Shown in pieces: positions 7,863-17,641 of a stretch of 35,550 nucleotides of DNA. A program made the position numbers and the translations under genes. How positions within the stretch are numbered: the stretch's first letter is position 1; each line of letters begins with the position of its first letter. This DNA comes from Inquilinus limosus (lineage in GTDB: Bacteria; Pseudomonadota; Alphaproteobacteria; DSM-16000; Inquilinaceae), in assembly GCA_019508225.1 (NCBI GenBank), contig JAEKLZ010000159.1, positions 1 through 35,550 of the forward strand, written 5' to 3'. The notes under the pieces are model-generated. The model had not been told where the DNA came from, made no database searches, and saw nothing but the letters and a program-made list of their open reading frames with translations.

Positions 7863-8453
7863 TCACGGCAGCTTGACGAAATCCGCGTCGATCGTGTCCT
7901 GGACCTTGCCGTCCACCGCCCGGGTGTAGCGCAGCGACAGCTTGGCGGGGGCGGTCAGGGTGCGGCGGTAGGTCTGCACCTCGGTCTGGCCGCCCGTCTT
8001 CGCCGTCAGCTCGGTGGTCAGCACCGAACCCTCCAGCCGCGCCTTGGCCCGGGCACCGCTGTCCAGCGTGGCGGTCCAGACGCCGGGCGTCTTGCCGGGC
8101 GCGAACACCGCGGTGTTCTCGCGCATCTTCAGCGGATCGCCGGCATCGGCCTGGCCGTCGCTCGGCCCTTCGGCACTGCGCCAGCGCAGGAACAGCCCGC
8201 CATCGGCCGAGGCGTCGATCACCAGCGCCGCGGCGCGGCGGGTATCGCCCTCGCCCTGGCTGGCGCCGACCCAGGAGCCGCGGAACGCCTCGATCCCCAA
8301 CAGCTCACCAGCCTTCGCCGGGGTTGCCGCCGCCGCAGGGGCCTGGGCCGCAAGGGCCGGAGCGGCCGGCGTCTTGGTCGCGCCCGATGCCGAAACGCAG
8401 GCGCCCAGCGCCAGGATCGCAGCCGTGCCCAGAACGGCGTGCCGCAGTGTCAT
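7863..8453 (-). CDS. Predicted lipoprotein, function unknown
   Basis: A 196-residue protein with a signal sequence ending in the lipobox LALGAC (Cys at residue 18), so it should be lipid-anchored and exported. The mature part starts with an Ala/Pro/Thr-rich linker (about 20-48), then a compact beta-rich domain with GSWVGASQGEGDT near residue 60. That domain is similar in style to small 'lipocalin-like' or DUF-type beta-barrel domains that begin with a G-x-W motif. I do not recognise the family with certainty. The ATG at 8453 is chosen over an upstream candidate at 8483 because AAGGGG lies about 6 nt away and the signal peptide begins there. It lies downstream of dxs in the same direction but behind a strong terminator, so it is probably separate. 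Confidence 0.75.
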   Translation of the reverse strand: MTLRHAVLGTAAILALGACVSASGATKTPAAPALAAQAPAAAATPAKAGELLGIEAFRGSWVGASQGEGDTRRAAALVIDASADGGLFLRWRSAEGPSDGQADAGDPLKMRENTAVFAPGKTPGVWTATLDSGARAKARLEGSVLTTELTAKTGGQTEVQTYRRTLTAPAKLSLRYTRAVDGKVQDTIDADFVKLP

Positions 8454-8587
8454 GATGTTCCCCTTCTCGTCCCCACGAATCACCGGCCATCATCACCGAT
8501 GCCGCGGACCCGCAGCATGGGAAATCGGCCGGTTCGGTGGCCGACCGCACGGCCCGGCCGCGATTCCGCCCACCCCGGACACGGAAA

Positions 8588-8615
8588 CGGCCGCCCCGAC
8601 GGATCGGGGCGGCCG
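8588..8615 (-). terminator. Rho-independent terminator of dxs
   Basis: A perfect 12-bp stem CGGCCGCCCCGA (8588-8599) / TCGGGGCGGCCG (8604-8615) with a 4-nt loop lies 23 bp after the dxs stop codon. On the minus strand it is followed by TTTCC, a short but acceptable T-tract for a GC-rich genome. Confidence 0.75.
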
Positions 8616-8638
8616 CTTCGGTCCGAACGGAAGACGCC

Positions 8639-10555
8639 TCAGGCCCGGATCATGCCCGAGGCCGCGGCATCGAGGCCTAGCGCCGCGACGGCGGTGGCAA
8701 CGATGTCCTGCGCCGACAGCGCCGCCTCGGCATATTGCAGCTCCGGCTTCTCATGGTCCTGGAACCGGTCCGGCAGCGTCATCGGCCGCATCTTCAGGCC
8801 GTGGTCCAAGAGGCCGGCGCGGGCCAGATGGTGCAGCACGATGCTGCCGAAGCCACCCTCGGCCCCCTCCTCCACCGTGATCAGCACGGCGTGGTGGCGG
8901 GCCAACTGGCCGACCAACTCGGTGTCGAGCGGCTTGGCGAAGCGGGCATCGGCGACGGTGGTCGACAGACCCATGACGCCGAGCGCGTCGGCCGCGGCCA
9001 GGCATTCCTGCAGCCGGGTGCCGTAGCTGAGCAGCGCGATGGTCGTGCCCTCGCGCAGCACCCGGCCCTTGCCCAACTGCAACGGCTGGCCGCGGGCCGG
9101 CAGCTCGACGCCGACGCCGTCGCCGCGCGGATAGCGGAAGGCCGACGGCCGGTCGTCCAGCGCGGCGGCGGTCGCTACCATGTGCACCAGTTCGGCCTCG
9201 TCGGCCGCGGCCATCAGCACCATGCCGGGCAGGCAGGCGAGATAGGGGATGTCGAAGGCGCCGGCATGGGTGGCGCCGTCGGCGCCGACCAGCCCGGCGC
9301 GGTCGATGGCGAAGCGCACCGGCAGGTGCTGGATCGCCACGTCGTGCACCACCTGGTCGTAGGCGCGCTGCAGGAAGGTCGAGTAGATCGCGCAGAACGG
9401 CTTGAAGCCCTCGGTCGCCATGCCCGCGGCGAAGGTCACCGCATGCTGCTCGGCGATGCCGACGTCGAAGGTGCGGTTCGGGAAGCGCTGGGCGAACTTG
9501 TCCAGGCCGGTGCCGGACGGCATGGCCGCGGTGACGGCGACGATGCGCTCATCCGCCTCCGCCTCCTGCACCAGGGCCTGGGCGAAGACGCCGGTGTAGC
9601 TCGGCGCGTTGCTCTTCGGCTTGGCCTGGGCGCCGGTGATGACGTCGAAGCGGCTGACGCCGTGATACTTGTCCGGCGCCGCCTCGGCCGGGCCGTAGCC
9701 CTTGCCCTTCTGGGTGACGACATGGACCAGCACCGGGCCGTCATCGGCATCGCGGACATTCTCGAGCACCGGCAGCAGGTGGTCGAGATTATGCCCGTCG
9801 ATCGGGCCGACATAGTAGAAGCCCAGCTCCTCGAACATGGTGCCGCCGGTGACGAAGCCGCGGGCATATTCCTCGGCCCGCTTGGCGGCGCGCGCCACCG
9901 GCTTCGGGAACACCGCGGTGACGTCGCGCATCAGGTGGCGCAGCGAGCGGTAGGAGCGCGACGAGATCAGCCGCGACAGATAGGCGCTCATGGCGCCGAC
10001 CGGCGGGGCGATCGACATGTCGTTGTCGTTGAGGACGACGACCAGGCGGCTCTTCAGCGCGCCGGCGTTGTTCATCGCCTCATAGGCCATGCCGGCGCTC
10101 ATCGCGCCGTCGCCGATCACGGCGACGACTCGGAAATCGTCGCCCTTCAGGTCGCGCGCGACCGCCATGCCGAGGCCGGCCGAGATCGAGGTCGAGCTGT
10201 GCGCCGCGCCGAACGGGTCGTACTCGCTCTCCGACCGCTTGGTGAAGCCGGACAGGCCGCCGCCCTGGCGCAGGGTGCGGATGCGGTCGCGGCGCCCGGT
10301 CAGGATCTTGTGCGGGTAGGCCTGGTGGCCGACATCCCAGATCAGCTTGTCCCGAGGGGTGTCGAACACCCGATGGATGGCGACAGTGAGCTCGACCACG
10401 CCGAGCCCGGCGCCGAGATGGCCGCCCGTGGTCGAGACCGCGTCGATGGTCTCGGCCCTCAGCTCATCGGCGACCTGCTTCACGTCGGAAGCGGGCAGGA
10501 GTCGGAGGTCTGCGGGGGAGTGGATGGTGTCGAGCAGCGGCGTGACTGGCTTCAT
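8639..10555 (-). CDS. dxs: 1-deoxy-D-xylulose-5-phosphate synthase
   Basis: Thiamine diphosphate enzyme (638 aa, typical length) that joins pyruvate and glyceraldehyde 3-phosphate. This is the first and usually flux-limiting step of the MEP pathway to isoprenoids, quinones and carotenoids. Domains in order: the N-terminal ThDP/Mg domain with H46 in GGHLGAGLG, the [12 protein letters not shown] motif near residue 87, and the metal motif GDG (148-150)...NN (172-173); the transketolase pyrimidine domain with [15 protein letters not shown] carrying the catalytic Glu; and the C-terminal transketolase domain. The GRRDR[22 protein letters not shown] region (given here in part) is diagnostic of DXS rather than transketolase. 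It stands alone: its own promoter at 10683-10710, a terminator just after, and a tRNA gene divergent upstream. No ispA or xseB neighbour is visible. Confidence 0.97.
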   Translation of the reverse strand: MKPVTPLLDTIHSPADLRLLPASDVKQVADELRAETIDAVSTTGGHLGAGLGVVELTVAIHRVFDTPRDKLIWDVGHQAYPHKILTGRRDRIRTLRQGGGLSGFTKRSESEYDPFGAAHSSTSISAGLGMAVARDLKGDDFRVVAVIGDGAMSAGMAYEAMNNAGALKSRLVVVLNDNDMSIAPPVGAMSAYLSRLISSRSYRSLRHLMRDVTAVFPKPVARAAKRAEEYARGFVTGGTMFEELGFYYVGPIDGHNLDHLLPVLENVRDADDGPVLVHVVTQKGKGYGPAEAAPDKYHGVSRFDVITGAQAKPKSNAPSYTGVFAQALVQEAEADERIVAVTAAMPSGTGLDKFAQRFPNRTFDVGIAEQHAVTFAAGMATEGFKPFCAIYSTFLQRAYDQVVHDVAIQHLPVRFAIDRAGLVGADGATHAGAFDIPYLACLPGMVLMAAADEAELVHMVATAAALDDRPSAFRYPRGDGVGVELPARGQPLQLGKGRVLREGTTIALLSYGTRLQECLAAADALGVMGLSTTVADARFAKPLDTELVGQLARHHAVLITVEEGAEGGFGSIVLHHLARAGLLDHGLKMRPMTLPDRFQDHEKPELQYAEAALSAQDIVATAVAALGLDAAASGMIRA

Positions 10556-10682
10556 TCAGCTTCGCTTTCGGCAGGCTTGGTCCAGCGGTTCGGGCGGCTT
10601 CGGCGTCGGTCTCATTCGCACCGTGACGGCACACATTCAGCCGAAGCACCCATCAATTTTCCTGCCAGGTAGTCTTTCCAGC

Positions 10683-10710
10683 ACTATAGGGGAGCGGTGG
10701 CGCGATCAAG
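10683..10710 (-). promoter_or_regulatory. dxs promoter
   Basis: On the minus strand CTTGAT (10710-10705) and TATAGT (10688-10683) are separated by 16 nt; the -10 matches five of six consensus bases. It leaves a leader of about 120 nt before the dxs ATG. Together with the tRNA promoter this accounts for the 340-bp gene-free stretch 10556-10895; nothing else was recognised in it. Confidence 0.55.
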
Positions 10711-10838
10711 AAAATCCGGTGACAGGTGTATGACCGGGTGCCGATTTGCCACAGGCTGCGGCGGCTGCGCCACGTCCCGCCCGGAGCCGGCGCCAAGGCT
10801 GCCGGCGGAGCGCACCGGAACCGGGCCGCGAGCCGTCA

Positions 10839-10867
10839 TTGACAAGCCCGCGCTGCGCCCTTAAGAA
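10839..10867 (+). promoter_or_regulatory. tRNA-Ser promoter
   Basis: A perfect TTGACA (10839-10844), a 17-nt spacer and TAAGAA (10862-10867) end 28 bp before the tRNA-Ser gene, an ideal arrangement for a stable-RNA promoter. Confidence 0.65.
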
Positions 10868-10895
10868 CCCCCACCGAGCGGCAGCGCCGCTCGAC

Positions 10896-10987
10896 GGAGG
10901 GGTGGCCGAGCGGCTGAAGGCAACGGTTTGCTAAACCGTCCACGGGAGAAATCCCGTGCCCGGGTTCGAATCCCGGTCCCTCCGCCA
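10896..10987 (+). tRNA. tRNA-Ser (GCU)
   Basis: Class II tRNA of 92 nt including the encoded CCA. The acceptor stem GGAGGGG (10896-10902) pairs with TCCCTCC (10977-10983). The anticodon stem ACGGT/ACCGT encloses the loop TTGCTAA with anticodon GCT at 10930-10932. A long variable arm with CACGGGA/TCCCGTG (10941 onward) and the T-loop GGTTCGAATCC are present. It reads AGC/AGU codons. Confidence 0.97.
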
Positions 10988-11276
10988 CCCTACGCCTTGG
11001 GCTTCGGGTGGCAGGCCACAGCGGCCCTCACCAGCTTCAATCCGATATCAAGACACTGCGGCTTGGGCTCTGGCCGACAGAATCGCCGCGTCAACGCGTG
11101 ACCGCTGCCGATCCCGGATCCGGGCCGGCCCGGGATATCGTCCGCACACGCCCTTGTAATTCCTACCCGCCTGACCGGTTAGAAAGCGCGTTTTGCCCCT
11201 CCATTCGGGGGGTGACCGTCCCCGGCGCCGATGGTCGTATGGCGATCCCACCGCGGCGCTGCCGCGGCCCGGGACG

Positions 11277-11384
11277 CGCCCACTCCCGGATGCGCGCGCA
11301 TCGGTCCCGACACGCCCCGCCGATCCGGTTCGGCGGGGCACCCCCGGATCGCGGCGCACGCTGTTTGCGGGCCGGGAGTGGGCG
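11277..11384 (+). promoter_or_regulatory. Branched stem structure upstream of RTX gene
   Basis: A 13-bp perfect inverted repeat, CGCCCACTCCCGG (11277-11289) with CCGGGAGTGGGCG (11372-11384), encloses a palindrome GATGCGCGCGCATC and a second hairpin GCCCCGCCGA (11314-11323) / TCGGCGGGGC (11330-11339). Transcribed, it would form a multibranched leader ending 39 nt before the RTX ATG. It could be a regulatory leader or a terminator for upstream transcription. The rest of the 436-bp gene-free region 10988-11423 shows nothing I can identify. Confidence 0.45.
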
Positions 11385-11423
11385 TCGACCTCTCGCGATT
11401 TCAACGGAACGGATTTCATCATC

Positions 11424-14400
11424 ATGGCCACTTATACCGGCACCGAAGGCGCCGACACGCTGATCGGCGACGGCGATGCGCCGAACGGCTTCCGCGACAG
11501 CCTCTTCGGCCTCGGCGGCAACGACACCCTCTCCGGCGGCCTCGCCTCGGATATCGTGCTCGGCGGCGACGGCGCCGACCGGGCCGATGGCGGCTTCCAG
11601 GGCGACGTGCTGATGGGGGATGACGGCAACGACACCCTCGCCGGCGGCTCCGGCACAGACACCATCACCGGCGGCGCCGGCGCCGACTACATCCGCGCCG
11701 GCACCGGCGACGACATCCTGATGATCGACGACCTGGCAGATGCCGTCGGCGACCAGATCGACGGCGGGCTCGGCTTCGACATGCTGATGCTCGACTATTC
11801 CGCCCAGGCGACCCGGGTGTCGTTCAGCGCGGTCGACCCGGCCTTCGGGCGCACCCTGCCGATCGGCGCCGTGGTCCTGGGCATCGAGCAGTACTACATC
11901 ACCGGCACCGACCTCGCCGACGCGATGGCCGGCGGCCGCTGGACCGACATTTTCATCGGCGGCGCCGGCAACGATGTGCTGATGGGCGGCGGCGGCTTCG
12001 ACCAGCTCGACGGCGAGGACGGCAACGACATCCTGGAGGGTGGCGACGGCTTCGATTTCCTGACCGGCGGCGCCGGCGCCGATTCCGCGCGCGGCGGCAA
12101 TGGCTGGGACTTCATCTGGGGCGATGACGGGGCCGATTCCCTGGCCGGCCAGGCGGGGAACGATACCATCAACGGCGGCGACGATGCCGACGTGATCGAT
12201 GGTGGCGACCAGGACGACACGCTGTCCGGCGATGCCGGCGACGACAAGCTGATCGGCGGCAATGGCGGCGACATCCTGGAAGGCGGGCTCGGCGCCGACC
12301 TGATCTATGCCGGGGCCGGCGCCGACACCGCGATGGTGGTGATCGGCGAAGGCGCCGACCAGATCGACGGCGGCGCGGGCGTCGACCGGCTGGTCGTGAC
12401 CGGCGTCGCCGGCAATTTCATCGCCGATGCCTCCACGGTTCTCGGCCGGCTGTCCGACGGCACTCGCTTCGTCGGCTTCGAGGCCTATTCGATCACCGGC
12501 ACCGCCGCCGCCAACGGCTTCCGCGGCCATGCCGGGGACGATGTTCTGGAAGGCGAAGGCGGCAACGACACGCTCGGCGGCATGGGCGGCAACGATGTGC
12601 TCGACGGCGGGACCGGCATCGACCTGCTGGACGGCGGCGACGGCAACGACAGGCTGATCGCCGGCGGCGGCGGTGCCGACACCCTCCGCGGCGGCGCGGG
12701 CATCGACATGGTCGAGATCGACCGCGCCGACGCCACCGCCGGCCTGACCTTCGCCTATGCCGGCCGTACCGCCACCCTGTCCGACGGCAGCGTGATCTCC
12801 GATGCCGAGATCTTCGACATCACCACGGGCTCCGGCAACGACAGGCTCACGGCCGGGGCGGCGCTGTTTGTCAGCTTCGACGGCGGTGCCGGCAACGACA
12901 CCCTCACCGGCGGCGCCGGGGCCGATGCCCTGGACGGCGGCGCCGGCAACGACACGATCACCGGCGGCGACGGCGACGACGTCCTCTACGACGGCGACGG
13001 CATCAACACCCTCAATGCCGGCAATGGCGACGACGAGATCCATGTCGACATCCAGACGGCCGGCGCCGACACCACGATTGCCACCGGCGCCGGGAACGAC
13101 GAGATCTATGTCGGCATCAACGGCACCGGCCCCACCGTGGTCGCCCGGATCGATGGCGGCGCGGGCACGGACTATGCCTGGGTCGACCGCAACGATCTCA
13201 ACGTGGACATGAGCTTCACGCTGTCGGCCGATGCCCGGCTGAGCAATGGCGGCGTCGTCCTGCGGAACATCGAGCGCGTCCATATCGAGACCGGGTCGGG
13301 CAACGACCGCCTCACCGGCGGCGCGCTGGACGACGAGTTCAGGAGCTTCGGCGGCACCGACGTGCTCTCCGGCCTCGGCGGCAACGACACGCTCTTCGGC
13401 GGCGACGGCGCGGACACCCTGTCGGGCGGCGACGGCAACGACGTGCTGTGGGCCCGTGACGCCACCCGCGACGCCTTCGCCGACACGCTGGACGGCGGCG
13501 CCGGCAACGACGCCCTGCACATCAACAAGGGCGACGCCGCCGCCGGCGGGGCCGGCACCGACCGGGTCTTCATCGACTTCCGGGAGGAGACTGCCGGGGT
13601 GACCTTCACCTTCGGCACCGGCACGGTGAATGTCGACGCCACCACCCGCTTCAGCGGCATGGAGTCGCTGGAATTCGAAGGCAGCCGTGGCAACGACACG
13701 GTCACCGCCGGGGCGCTTGACGACCGGCTGGAGGGCAATGGCGGCAACGACATCCTCCGCGGCGGTGCTGGCAACGACATGCTGTTCGACGGCGCCGGCG
13801 CCGATCAGATCGACGGCGGCACGGGCGATGACAGCTTCACCCGCGACTATGGGACGGGCCAGGGCGTCGACCGGTTCGTCGGCGGCGACGGCGTCGACTC
13901 CCTGTCCTTCCTGGGCGACATCAATCTCTCCGCCATCGTCGACCTCGCCGACAGCAGCCGGAACAACGGGCTGGCGAAGGGACTGATCCTGTCGGGCTTC
14001 GAGATCGTCAACGGCACCAGCAACGACGACGACCTGCGCGGCGCCGCGGGCGGGGAGATGCTGTCGGGCGGCGGGGCCGACGACACGCTGGACGGCCGCG
14101 GCGGCGACGACACGCTGGAAGGCGGCGCGGCGGGCGACCTGCTGACCGGCGGCGCCGGCCGCGACCGCTTCGTCTTCGGCGCCGACGCCACCGCCTCGGG
14201 CGACCAGATCACCGACTTCGTCCGCGGCACCGACCTGATCGTGATCGATCGGGCGGACTTCGGGATGGCGGCGGGAGACCAACTGTCGCTCGTCACCGGC
14301 GCCGATCCGCACGCCACGGCGGCCGGCCCGCAATTCCTGTTCGAGACCGACACCGGCCGACTCTGGTTCGACGCCGACGGGACGGGCACGGATGCGGAGG

Positions 14401-14465
14401 CCGGGCTGGTGGTCACCCTGACCGGCGTGACGGCGCTGGCGCTGTCGGACTTCCTGCTGGCGTAG
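11424..14465 (+). CDS. RTX (hemolysin-type calcium-binding) repeat protein
   Basis: A secreted, acidic repeat protein of 1013 residues made almost wholly of glycine-rich nonapeptides of the GGxGxDxLx type (GGAGNDTLTGG, GGDGNDVL and so on), each set forming a calcium-binding beta-roll. The repeat blocks alternate with beta-rich spacers of about 45-60 residues. The C-terminus (DFVRGTDLIVIDRADF..., ending TALALSDFLLA) looks like the uncleaved type I secretion signal: acidic, then hydrophobic, with no signal peptide at the front. No protease, lipase or adhesin domain is visible, so it may be a surface-layer-like or matrix protein, or an adhesin. No type I secretion genes are in the window. The start MATYTGTEGADTLIG matches the start style of the two RTX genes at 33050 and 35400. 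Its Shine-Dalgarno is poor (GGAACGG). It lies between two tRNA genes, all on the plus strand. Confidence 0.9.
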   Translation: MATYTGTEGADTLIGDGDAPNGFRDSLFGLGGNDTLSGGLASDIVLGGDGADRADGGFQGDVLMGDDGNDTLAGGSGTDTITGGAGADYIRAGTGDDILMIDDLADAVGDQIDGGLGFDMLMLDYSAQATRVSFSAVDPAFGRTLPIGAVVLGIEQYYITGTDLADAMAGGRWTDIFIGGAGNDVLMGGGGFDQLDGEDGNDILEGGDGFDFLTGGAGADSARGGNGWDFIWGDDGADSLAGQAGNDTINGGDDADVIDGGDQDDTLSGDAGDDKLIGGNGGDILEGGLGADLIYAGAGADTAMVVIGEGADQIDGGAGVDRLVVTGVAGNFIADASTVLGRLSDGTRFVGFEAYSITGTAAANGFRGHAGDDVLEGEGGNDTLGGMGGNDVLDGGTGIDLLDGGDGNDRLIAGGGGADTLRGGAGIDMVEIDRADATAGLTFAYAGRTATLSDGSVISDAEIFDITTGSGNDRLTAGAALFVSFDGGAGNDTLTGGAGADALDGGAGNDTITGGDGDDVLYDGDGINTLNAGNGDDEIHVDIQTAGADTTIATGAGNDEIYVGINGTGPTVVARIDGGAGTDYAWVDRNDLNVDMSFTLSADARLSNGGVVLRNIERVHIETGSGNDRLTGGALDDEFRSFGGTDVLSGLGGNDTLFGGDGADTLSGGDGNDVLWARDATRDAFADTLDGGAGNDALHINKGDAAAGGAGTDRVFIDFREETAGVTFTFGTGTVNVDATTRFSGMESLEFEGSRGNDTVTAGALDDRLEGNGGNDILRGGAGNDMLFDGAGADQIDGGTGDDSFTRDYGTGQGVDRFVGGDGVDSLSFLGDINLSAIVDLADSSRNNGLAKGLILSGFEIVNGTSNDDDLRGAAGGEMLSGGGADDTLDGRGGDDTLEGGAAGDLLTGGAGRDRFVFGADATASGDQITDFVRGTDLIVIDRADFGMAAGDQLSLVTGADPHATAAGPQFLFETDTGRLWFDADGTGTDAEAGLVVTLTGVTALALSDFLLA

Positions 14466-14582
14466 GATGTCCGAGGGGCGGAGCGGTCAGCGCCGGAACG
14501 GCCTGGCCGGCTCCGCCGCCGCGGCCCGGGGCCTCGTCGCCGCTGGACAGCGGCGGCGGGACTCGATAGGGAATGGGCCGGC

Positions 14583-14658
14583 GCCGGATTAGCTCAGTCG
14601 GTAGAGCAGCGGTTTTGTAAACCGAAGGTCGCGGGTTCGACCCCTGCATCCGGCACCA
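14583..14658 (+). tRNA. tRNA-Thr (UGU)
   Basis: 76 nt including CCA. The acceptor stem GCCGGAT (14583-14589) pairs with ATCCGGC (14648-14654). The D-arm AGCTCAGTCGGTAGAGC is standard, the anticodon TGT is at 14616-14618 in the loop TTTGTAA, and the T-arm GCGGGTTCGACCCCTGC is present. It decodes ACA and probably other Thr codons. Confidence 0.97.
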
Positions 14659-14789
14659 TTCCCCCCTCTCCATCGCAGCGGCGACGCCGCGCGCCGGGCG
14701 TGACAGACCAGGATGCTCCGCCTATCCTGCCGGCATGTTTATGGCGTCCGGGAGTCGGGGCGCGCCGAGGGGTTCTCCGGGGGAATTTG

Positions 14790-15962
14790 ATGCAGAATTC
14801 GACGATCCGCCGCGCCTGCTTTGTCTGCGGCTCGACCGAGGGCGAGACGGTGTTCGAGACGGCGATGGATGTCTGCGGCCTCGGCCACGTCACCTACGCC
14901 TTGCGCTGCTGCTCCCGCTGCGGACTGACACTGCAGGATCCCGCGGTGTCGCCCGAGACCATGCTGCGCCAGTACACCACCTTTTCGAACTACACCGTCT
15001 TCGAAGGCGGTGATCCGCCGCTGATCGACACCGCCCGGCGGATGCTCGCCATGGTCCAGGCCGAGGGCGTGCGGCCCGGCCGGATGTACGATGTCGGTTC
15101 CTCCAGCGGCTCGATGCTGTGGCATTTCCGCAAGCTGGGCTGGGCCGTGGCCGGCTGCGACCTGTCGCCCAAGGCGGTCGAGCAGGCGCGCGAGCGCAAC
15201 GGCATCGAGGTCGACCTCGGCGGCGATGAGGAGACGCTGCCGCATCGCGGCGGCCAGGACCTGATCACCTTCTCGCATGTGCTGGAGCACATCTACGATC
15301 CGGCGGCGACGCTGCACCGGGTGCATGCCGCCCTGTCCGAGGGCGGGCTGCTGCTGCTCGAGGTGCCCTGCCTGGCCGCGCCGGAGGTCAATCCGCCCGG
15401 CCTGTTCATGATGGAGCACGTCAACTATTTCGACGAGACCTCGCTCGACAACCTGCTGGCCCGCACCGGCTTCGGCATCCTGCAGGCGCCGGTCACGGTC
15501 GATCACTACCCCTACCCCGTCATCACCGTGCTGGCCCGCAAGCAGGCACCGCAGCCCGACCGGCCGCTGATCGACGGCGTCGCCAAGAACCGCGCCTTCT
15601 GCACGGCCTATGGCGATGTCGAGAAGCGGCGCTGGGGCGCGGTCGAGGAGCGGCTGAAGGCCGCCATCCGCCCGGGCGAGGAGGTCTATGTCTGGGGCGC
15701 CGGGCTGCACACCTCGACCATGCTGGAGCGGACCTCGCTGGAGAGCCACGCGCGGATCCTGGCGATCACCGACCGCGACACCCAGAAGCATGGCCACGCC
15801 GTTGGCCGCCATGCCGTGATCCCACCCGACGACGTGCTGCGCAGCGGCCGCAAGGTGGTGATCTCCAGCTTCCCGTCCGAACGCCAGATCGGCGAGGGGC
15901 TGGTCCAGGCCGGCGTGGCCCGCGACCTGATCGTGTCGCCGCACGGGCAGTTCGCCCCGTAG
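14790..15962 (+). CDS. SAM-dependent C-methyltransferase-like protein
   Basis: A 390-residue three-part methyltransferase of the type that C-methylates nucleotide-linked deoxysugars (TylC3/NovU-like). The N-terminal zinc-binding domain has C10-x2-C13 (ACFVCG) and C41-x2-C44 (CSRCG). A class I Rossmann fold follows, with motif I DVGSSSGS at 101-108, a CDLSP acidic loop near 139 and HVLEHIYDP near 166. The C-terminal domain has VYVWGAGLHTSTML near 290 and a second Rossmann-like region, as in C-methyltransferase C-terminal domains. The start follows GGGGGA about 6 nt upstream. No deoxysugar or polysaccharide genes are next to it, so the substrate is unknown; surface glycan modification is the best inference. 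It ends 5 bp before the convergent YaiI-family gene. Confidence 0.85.
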   Translation: MQNSTIRRACFVCGSTEGETVFETAMDVCGLGHVTYALRCCSRCGLTLQDPAVSPETMLRQYTTFSNYTVFEGGDPPLIDTARRMLAMVQAEGVRPGRMYDVGSSSGSMLWHFRKLGWAVAGCDLSPKAVEQARERNGIEVDLGGDEETLPHRGGQDLITFSHVLEHIYDPAATLHRVHAALSEGGLLLLEVPCLAAPEVNPPGLFMMEHVNYFDETSLDNLLARTGFGILQAPVTVDHYPYPVITVLARKQAPQPDRPLIDGVAKNRAFCTAYGDVEKRRWGAVEERLKAAIRPGEEVYVWGAGLHTSTMLERTSLESHARILAITDRDTQKHGHAVGRHAVIPPDDVLRSGRKVVISSFPSERQIGEGLVQAGVARDLIVSPHGQFAP

Positions 15963-15967
15963 GCCCC

Positions 15968-16480
15968 TCAGGCCGGTCGAGGCGGCGGGGCACGGCGCAG
16001 GCGCACCACGGCGGCATCGAGCGCCGACAGGAAGGTGGATTTGTCCTTGGCCACCATCGGCTTGTTGCCGCCGCCGACCGTGCCCATGGCGCGCAGATCG
16101 GCCATCAGCGCCCGGCTGGCCAGCGCCATGCCGATCGATTCCTTGGTGAAAGGCCGCCCGGTGTTGCCGATCACGGTCGCCCCTGATTTCAGGCAGCGGT
16201 CGGCCAGCAGGATGTCGGCGGTGACGACGATGTCGGACGGCCCGCAGCGCTCGGCGATCCAGTCGTCGGCCGCGTCGAAGCCGTCGCTGACGATCACCAG
16301 CTGGATGTGCGGGTCGCGCGGCACCAGCACGCCGCCATTGGTCACCACGAAGACCTCCAGCCCGTAGCGCTCGGCGACGCGGTAGATCTCGGCCTTCACC
16401 GGGCAGGCATCGGCGTCGACGAGGATGCGGATCGGGTCGGTCACGGGCGGCGGCACGGTTGCGGTCGGGACCGGAACCAT
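15968..16480 (-). CDS. YaiI/YqxD family (UPF0178, DUF188) protein
   Basis: A 170-residue PIN-like-fold protein of unknown function. Diagnostic motifs: [14 protein letters not shown] near the N-terminus, [20 protein letters not shown], the [14 protein letters not shown] stretch, and the C-terminal [18 protein letters not shown]. These acidic residues form a predicted nuclease-like pocket, but activity has not been shown for the family as far as I know. The ATG at 16480 is chosen; GTG at 16444 ([12 protein letters not shown]) would fit the usual family length better, and neither has a convincing Shine-Dalgarno. It is divergent from the topoisomerase gene with a 59-bp gap and convergent with the methyltransferase gene. 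Confidence 0.85.
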   Translation of the reverse strand: MVPVPTATVPPPVTDPIRILVDADACPVKAEIYRVAERYGLEVFVVTNGGVLVPRDPHIQLVIVSDGFDAADDWIAERCGPSDIVVTADILLADRCLKSGATVIGNTGRPFTKESIGMALASRALMADLRAMGTVGGGNKPMVAKDKSTFLSALDAAVVRLRRAPPPRPA

Positions 16481-16539
16481 AGCGGCGGCGGGGCCGTTGG
16501 TCCAAGCGCCGTTCCCAGCACAGGATCCGCTTTTCCAGA

Positions 16540-17604
16540 ATGGTCGACACCACAGCCCCCGCCCCTTCCCCATCCGACGAGGCGCGGGCGAACGGGCTGC
16601 GCTATGTCTCCGACACCGATCCCGGCATTAGCCGACGCCGGTCCGGCACGGGCTTCGCCTACCGCATGCCGGATGGCAGCCCGGTGCGCGACCGGGAGAC
16701 GCTGGCCCGGATCCGCAAGCTGGCCATTCCGCCCGCCTACACCGAAGTCTGGATCTGCCTGGACCCGCGCGGCCATCTGCAGGCCAGCGGGCGCGACCAG
16801 CGCGGCCGCAAGCAGTACCGCTACCATCCGCGCTGGAAGGCGGCGCGGGCGGAGACGAAATACAACCGGATGGTCGCCTTCGGCCGCGCCCTGCCCCGCA
16901 TCCGCAAGCGGGTCGACGCCGACCTGGCGCAGCGCGGCCTGACGCGAAACAAGGTGCTGGCCGCGATCGTGCGCCTGCTGGAGGCGACGCTGATCCGCAT
17001 CGGCAACGACGAATACGCCAAGACGAACAAGAGCTTCGGCCTGACCACCTTGCGCAAGCGCCATGTCGATGTCGAGGGCGGTGCCGTGCGCTTCGAGTTC
17101 AAGGCCAAGAGCGGCCGGCTGCACCGGGCCGCCTTCCGCGACCGCCGCATCGCCCGCATCGTCCGGTCCTGCCAGGACCTGCCGGGCCACCGGCTGTTCC
17201 AATATGTCGACGACGAGGGCGAGCGGCATTCGGTCGGGTCGGAGGAGGTGAACGCGTATCTGCGCGAGATCGCGGGCCAGGACTTCACCGCCAAGGATTT
17301 CCGCACCTGGGCCGGGACGCTGCTGGCGGCGCAGATCCTGGCCACGGAGACCGATCCGGAAGCGCCGCCGACCAAGGCCGCGGTGGTGCGCTGCATCGAG
17401 CAGGTGGCGGTGCAGCTGGGCAACACGCCGGCGGTGTGCCGGGCCTGCTATGTCCATCCCGGGGTGGTCGGCGCCTTCCTCGACGGCGACCTCGCGGCGA
17501 CCCTGCGCTGGCCGCCGGGCGACGATCCCGACGGCCGCCGCGGCGAGGCCGCGCTGCTGCGCTTCCTGAAGCGGCTGGAGGTCGGGGCCTCCGGCCGCGC
17601 CTGA
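16540..17604 (+). CDS. DNA topoisomerase IB (poxvirus type)
   Basis: A 354-residue ATP-independent topoisomerase that relaxes both positive and negative supercoils by transient 3'-phosphotyrosine linkage. The N-terminal clamp domain spans about 20-110 and includes the [15 protein letters not shown] and KQYRYHPRW motifs of bacterial members. The catalytic domain carries R172 and neighbours in TLRKRH, K199/K200 in [10 protein letters not shown]255 in KDFRTWAGT, and the nucleophile Y304 in ACYVHPGV. The pocket histidine of the vaccinia enzyme is Asn here (LGNTPAV), as is common in bacterial homologues. It is a stand-alone gene that ends before the ABC transporter promoter. Confidence 0.93.
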   Translation: MVDTTAPAPSPSDEARANGLRYVSDTDPGISRRRSGTGFAYRMPDGSPVRDRETLARIRKLAIPPAYTEVWICLDPRGHLQASGRDQRGRKQYRYHPRWKAARAETKYNRMVAFGRALPRIRKRVDADLAQRGLTRNKVLAAIVRLLEATLIRIGNDEYAKTNKSFGLTTLRKRHVDVEGGAVRFEFKAKSGRLHRAAFRDRRIARIVRSCQDLPGHRLFQYVDDEGERHSVGSEEVNAYLREIAGQDFTAKDFRTWAGTLLAAQILATETDPEAPPTKAAVVRCIEQVAVQLGNTPAVCRACYVHPGVVGAFLDGDLAATLRWPPGDDPDGRRGEAALLRFLKRLEVGASGRA

Positions 17605-17641
17605 CCACTTCCTTACAAATCGTACAGGCCCGGAATACGGC

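Noticed and set aside
11163-14333. A 1056-codon open frame on the minus strand, opposite the RTX gene
   Set aside because: It is a by-product of the GGCGGC/GACGAC codon repeats of the RTX gene: the composition is Ala/Val/Gly/Asp repeats with no family similarity, no ribosome site, and it lies wholly antisense to a well-supported gene.
10896-14658. Integrated element bounded by tRNA attachment sites
   Set aside because: No integrase gene and no duplicated tRNA 3' end could be found between or beside the two tRNA genes.
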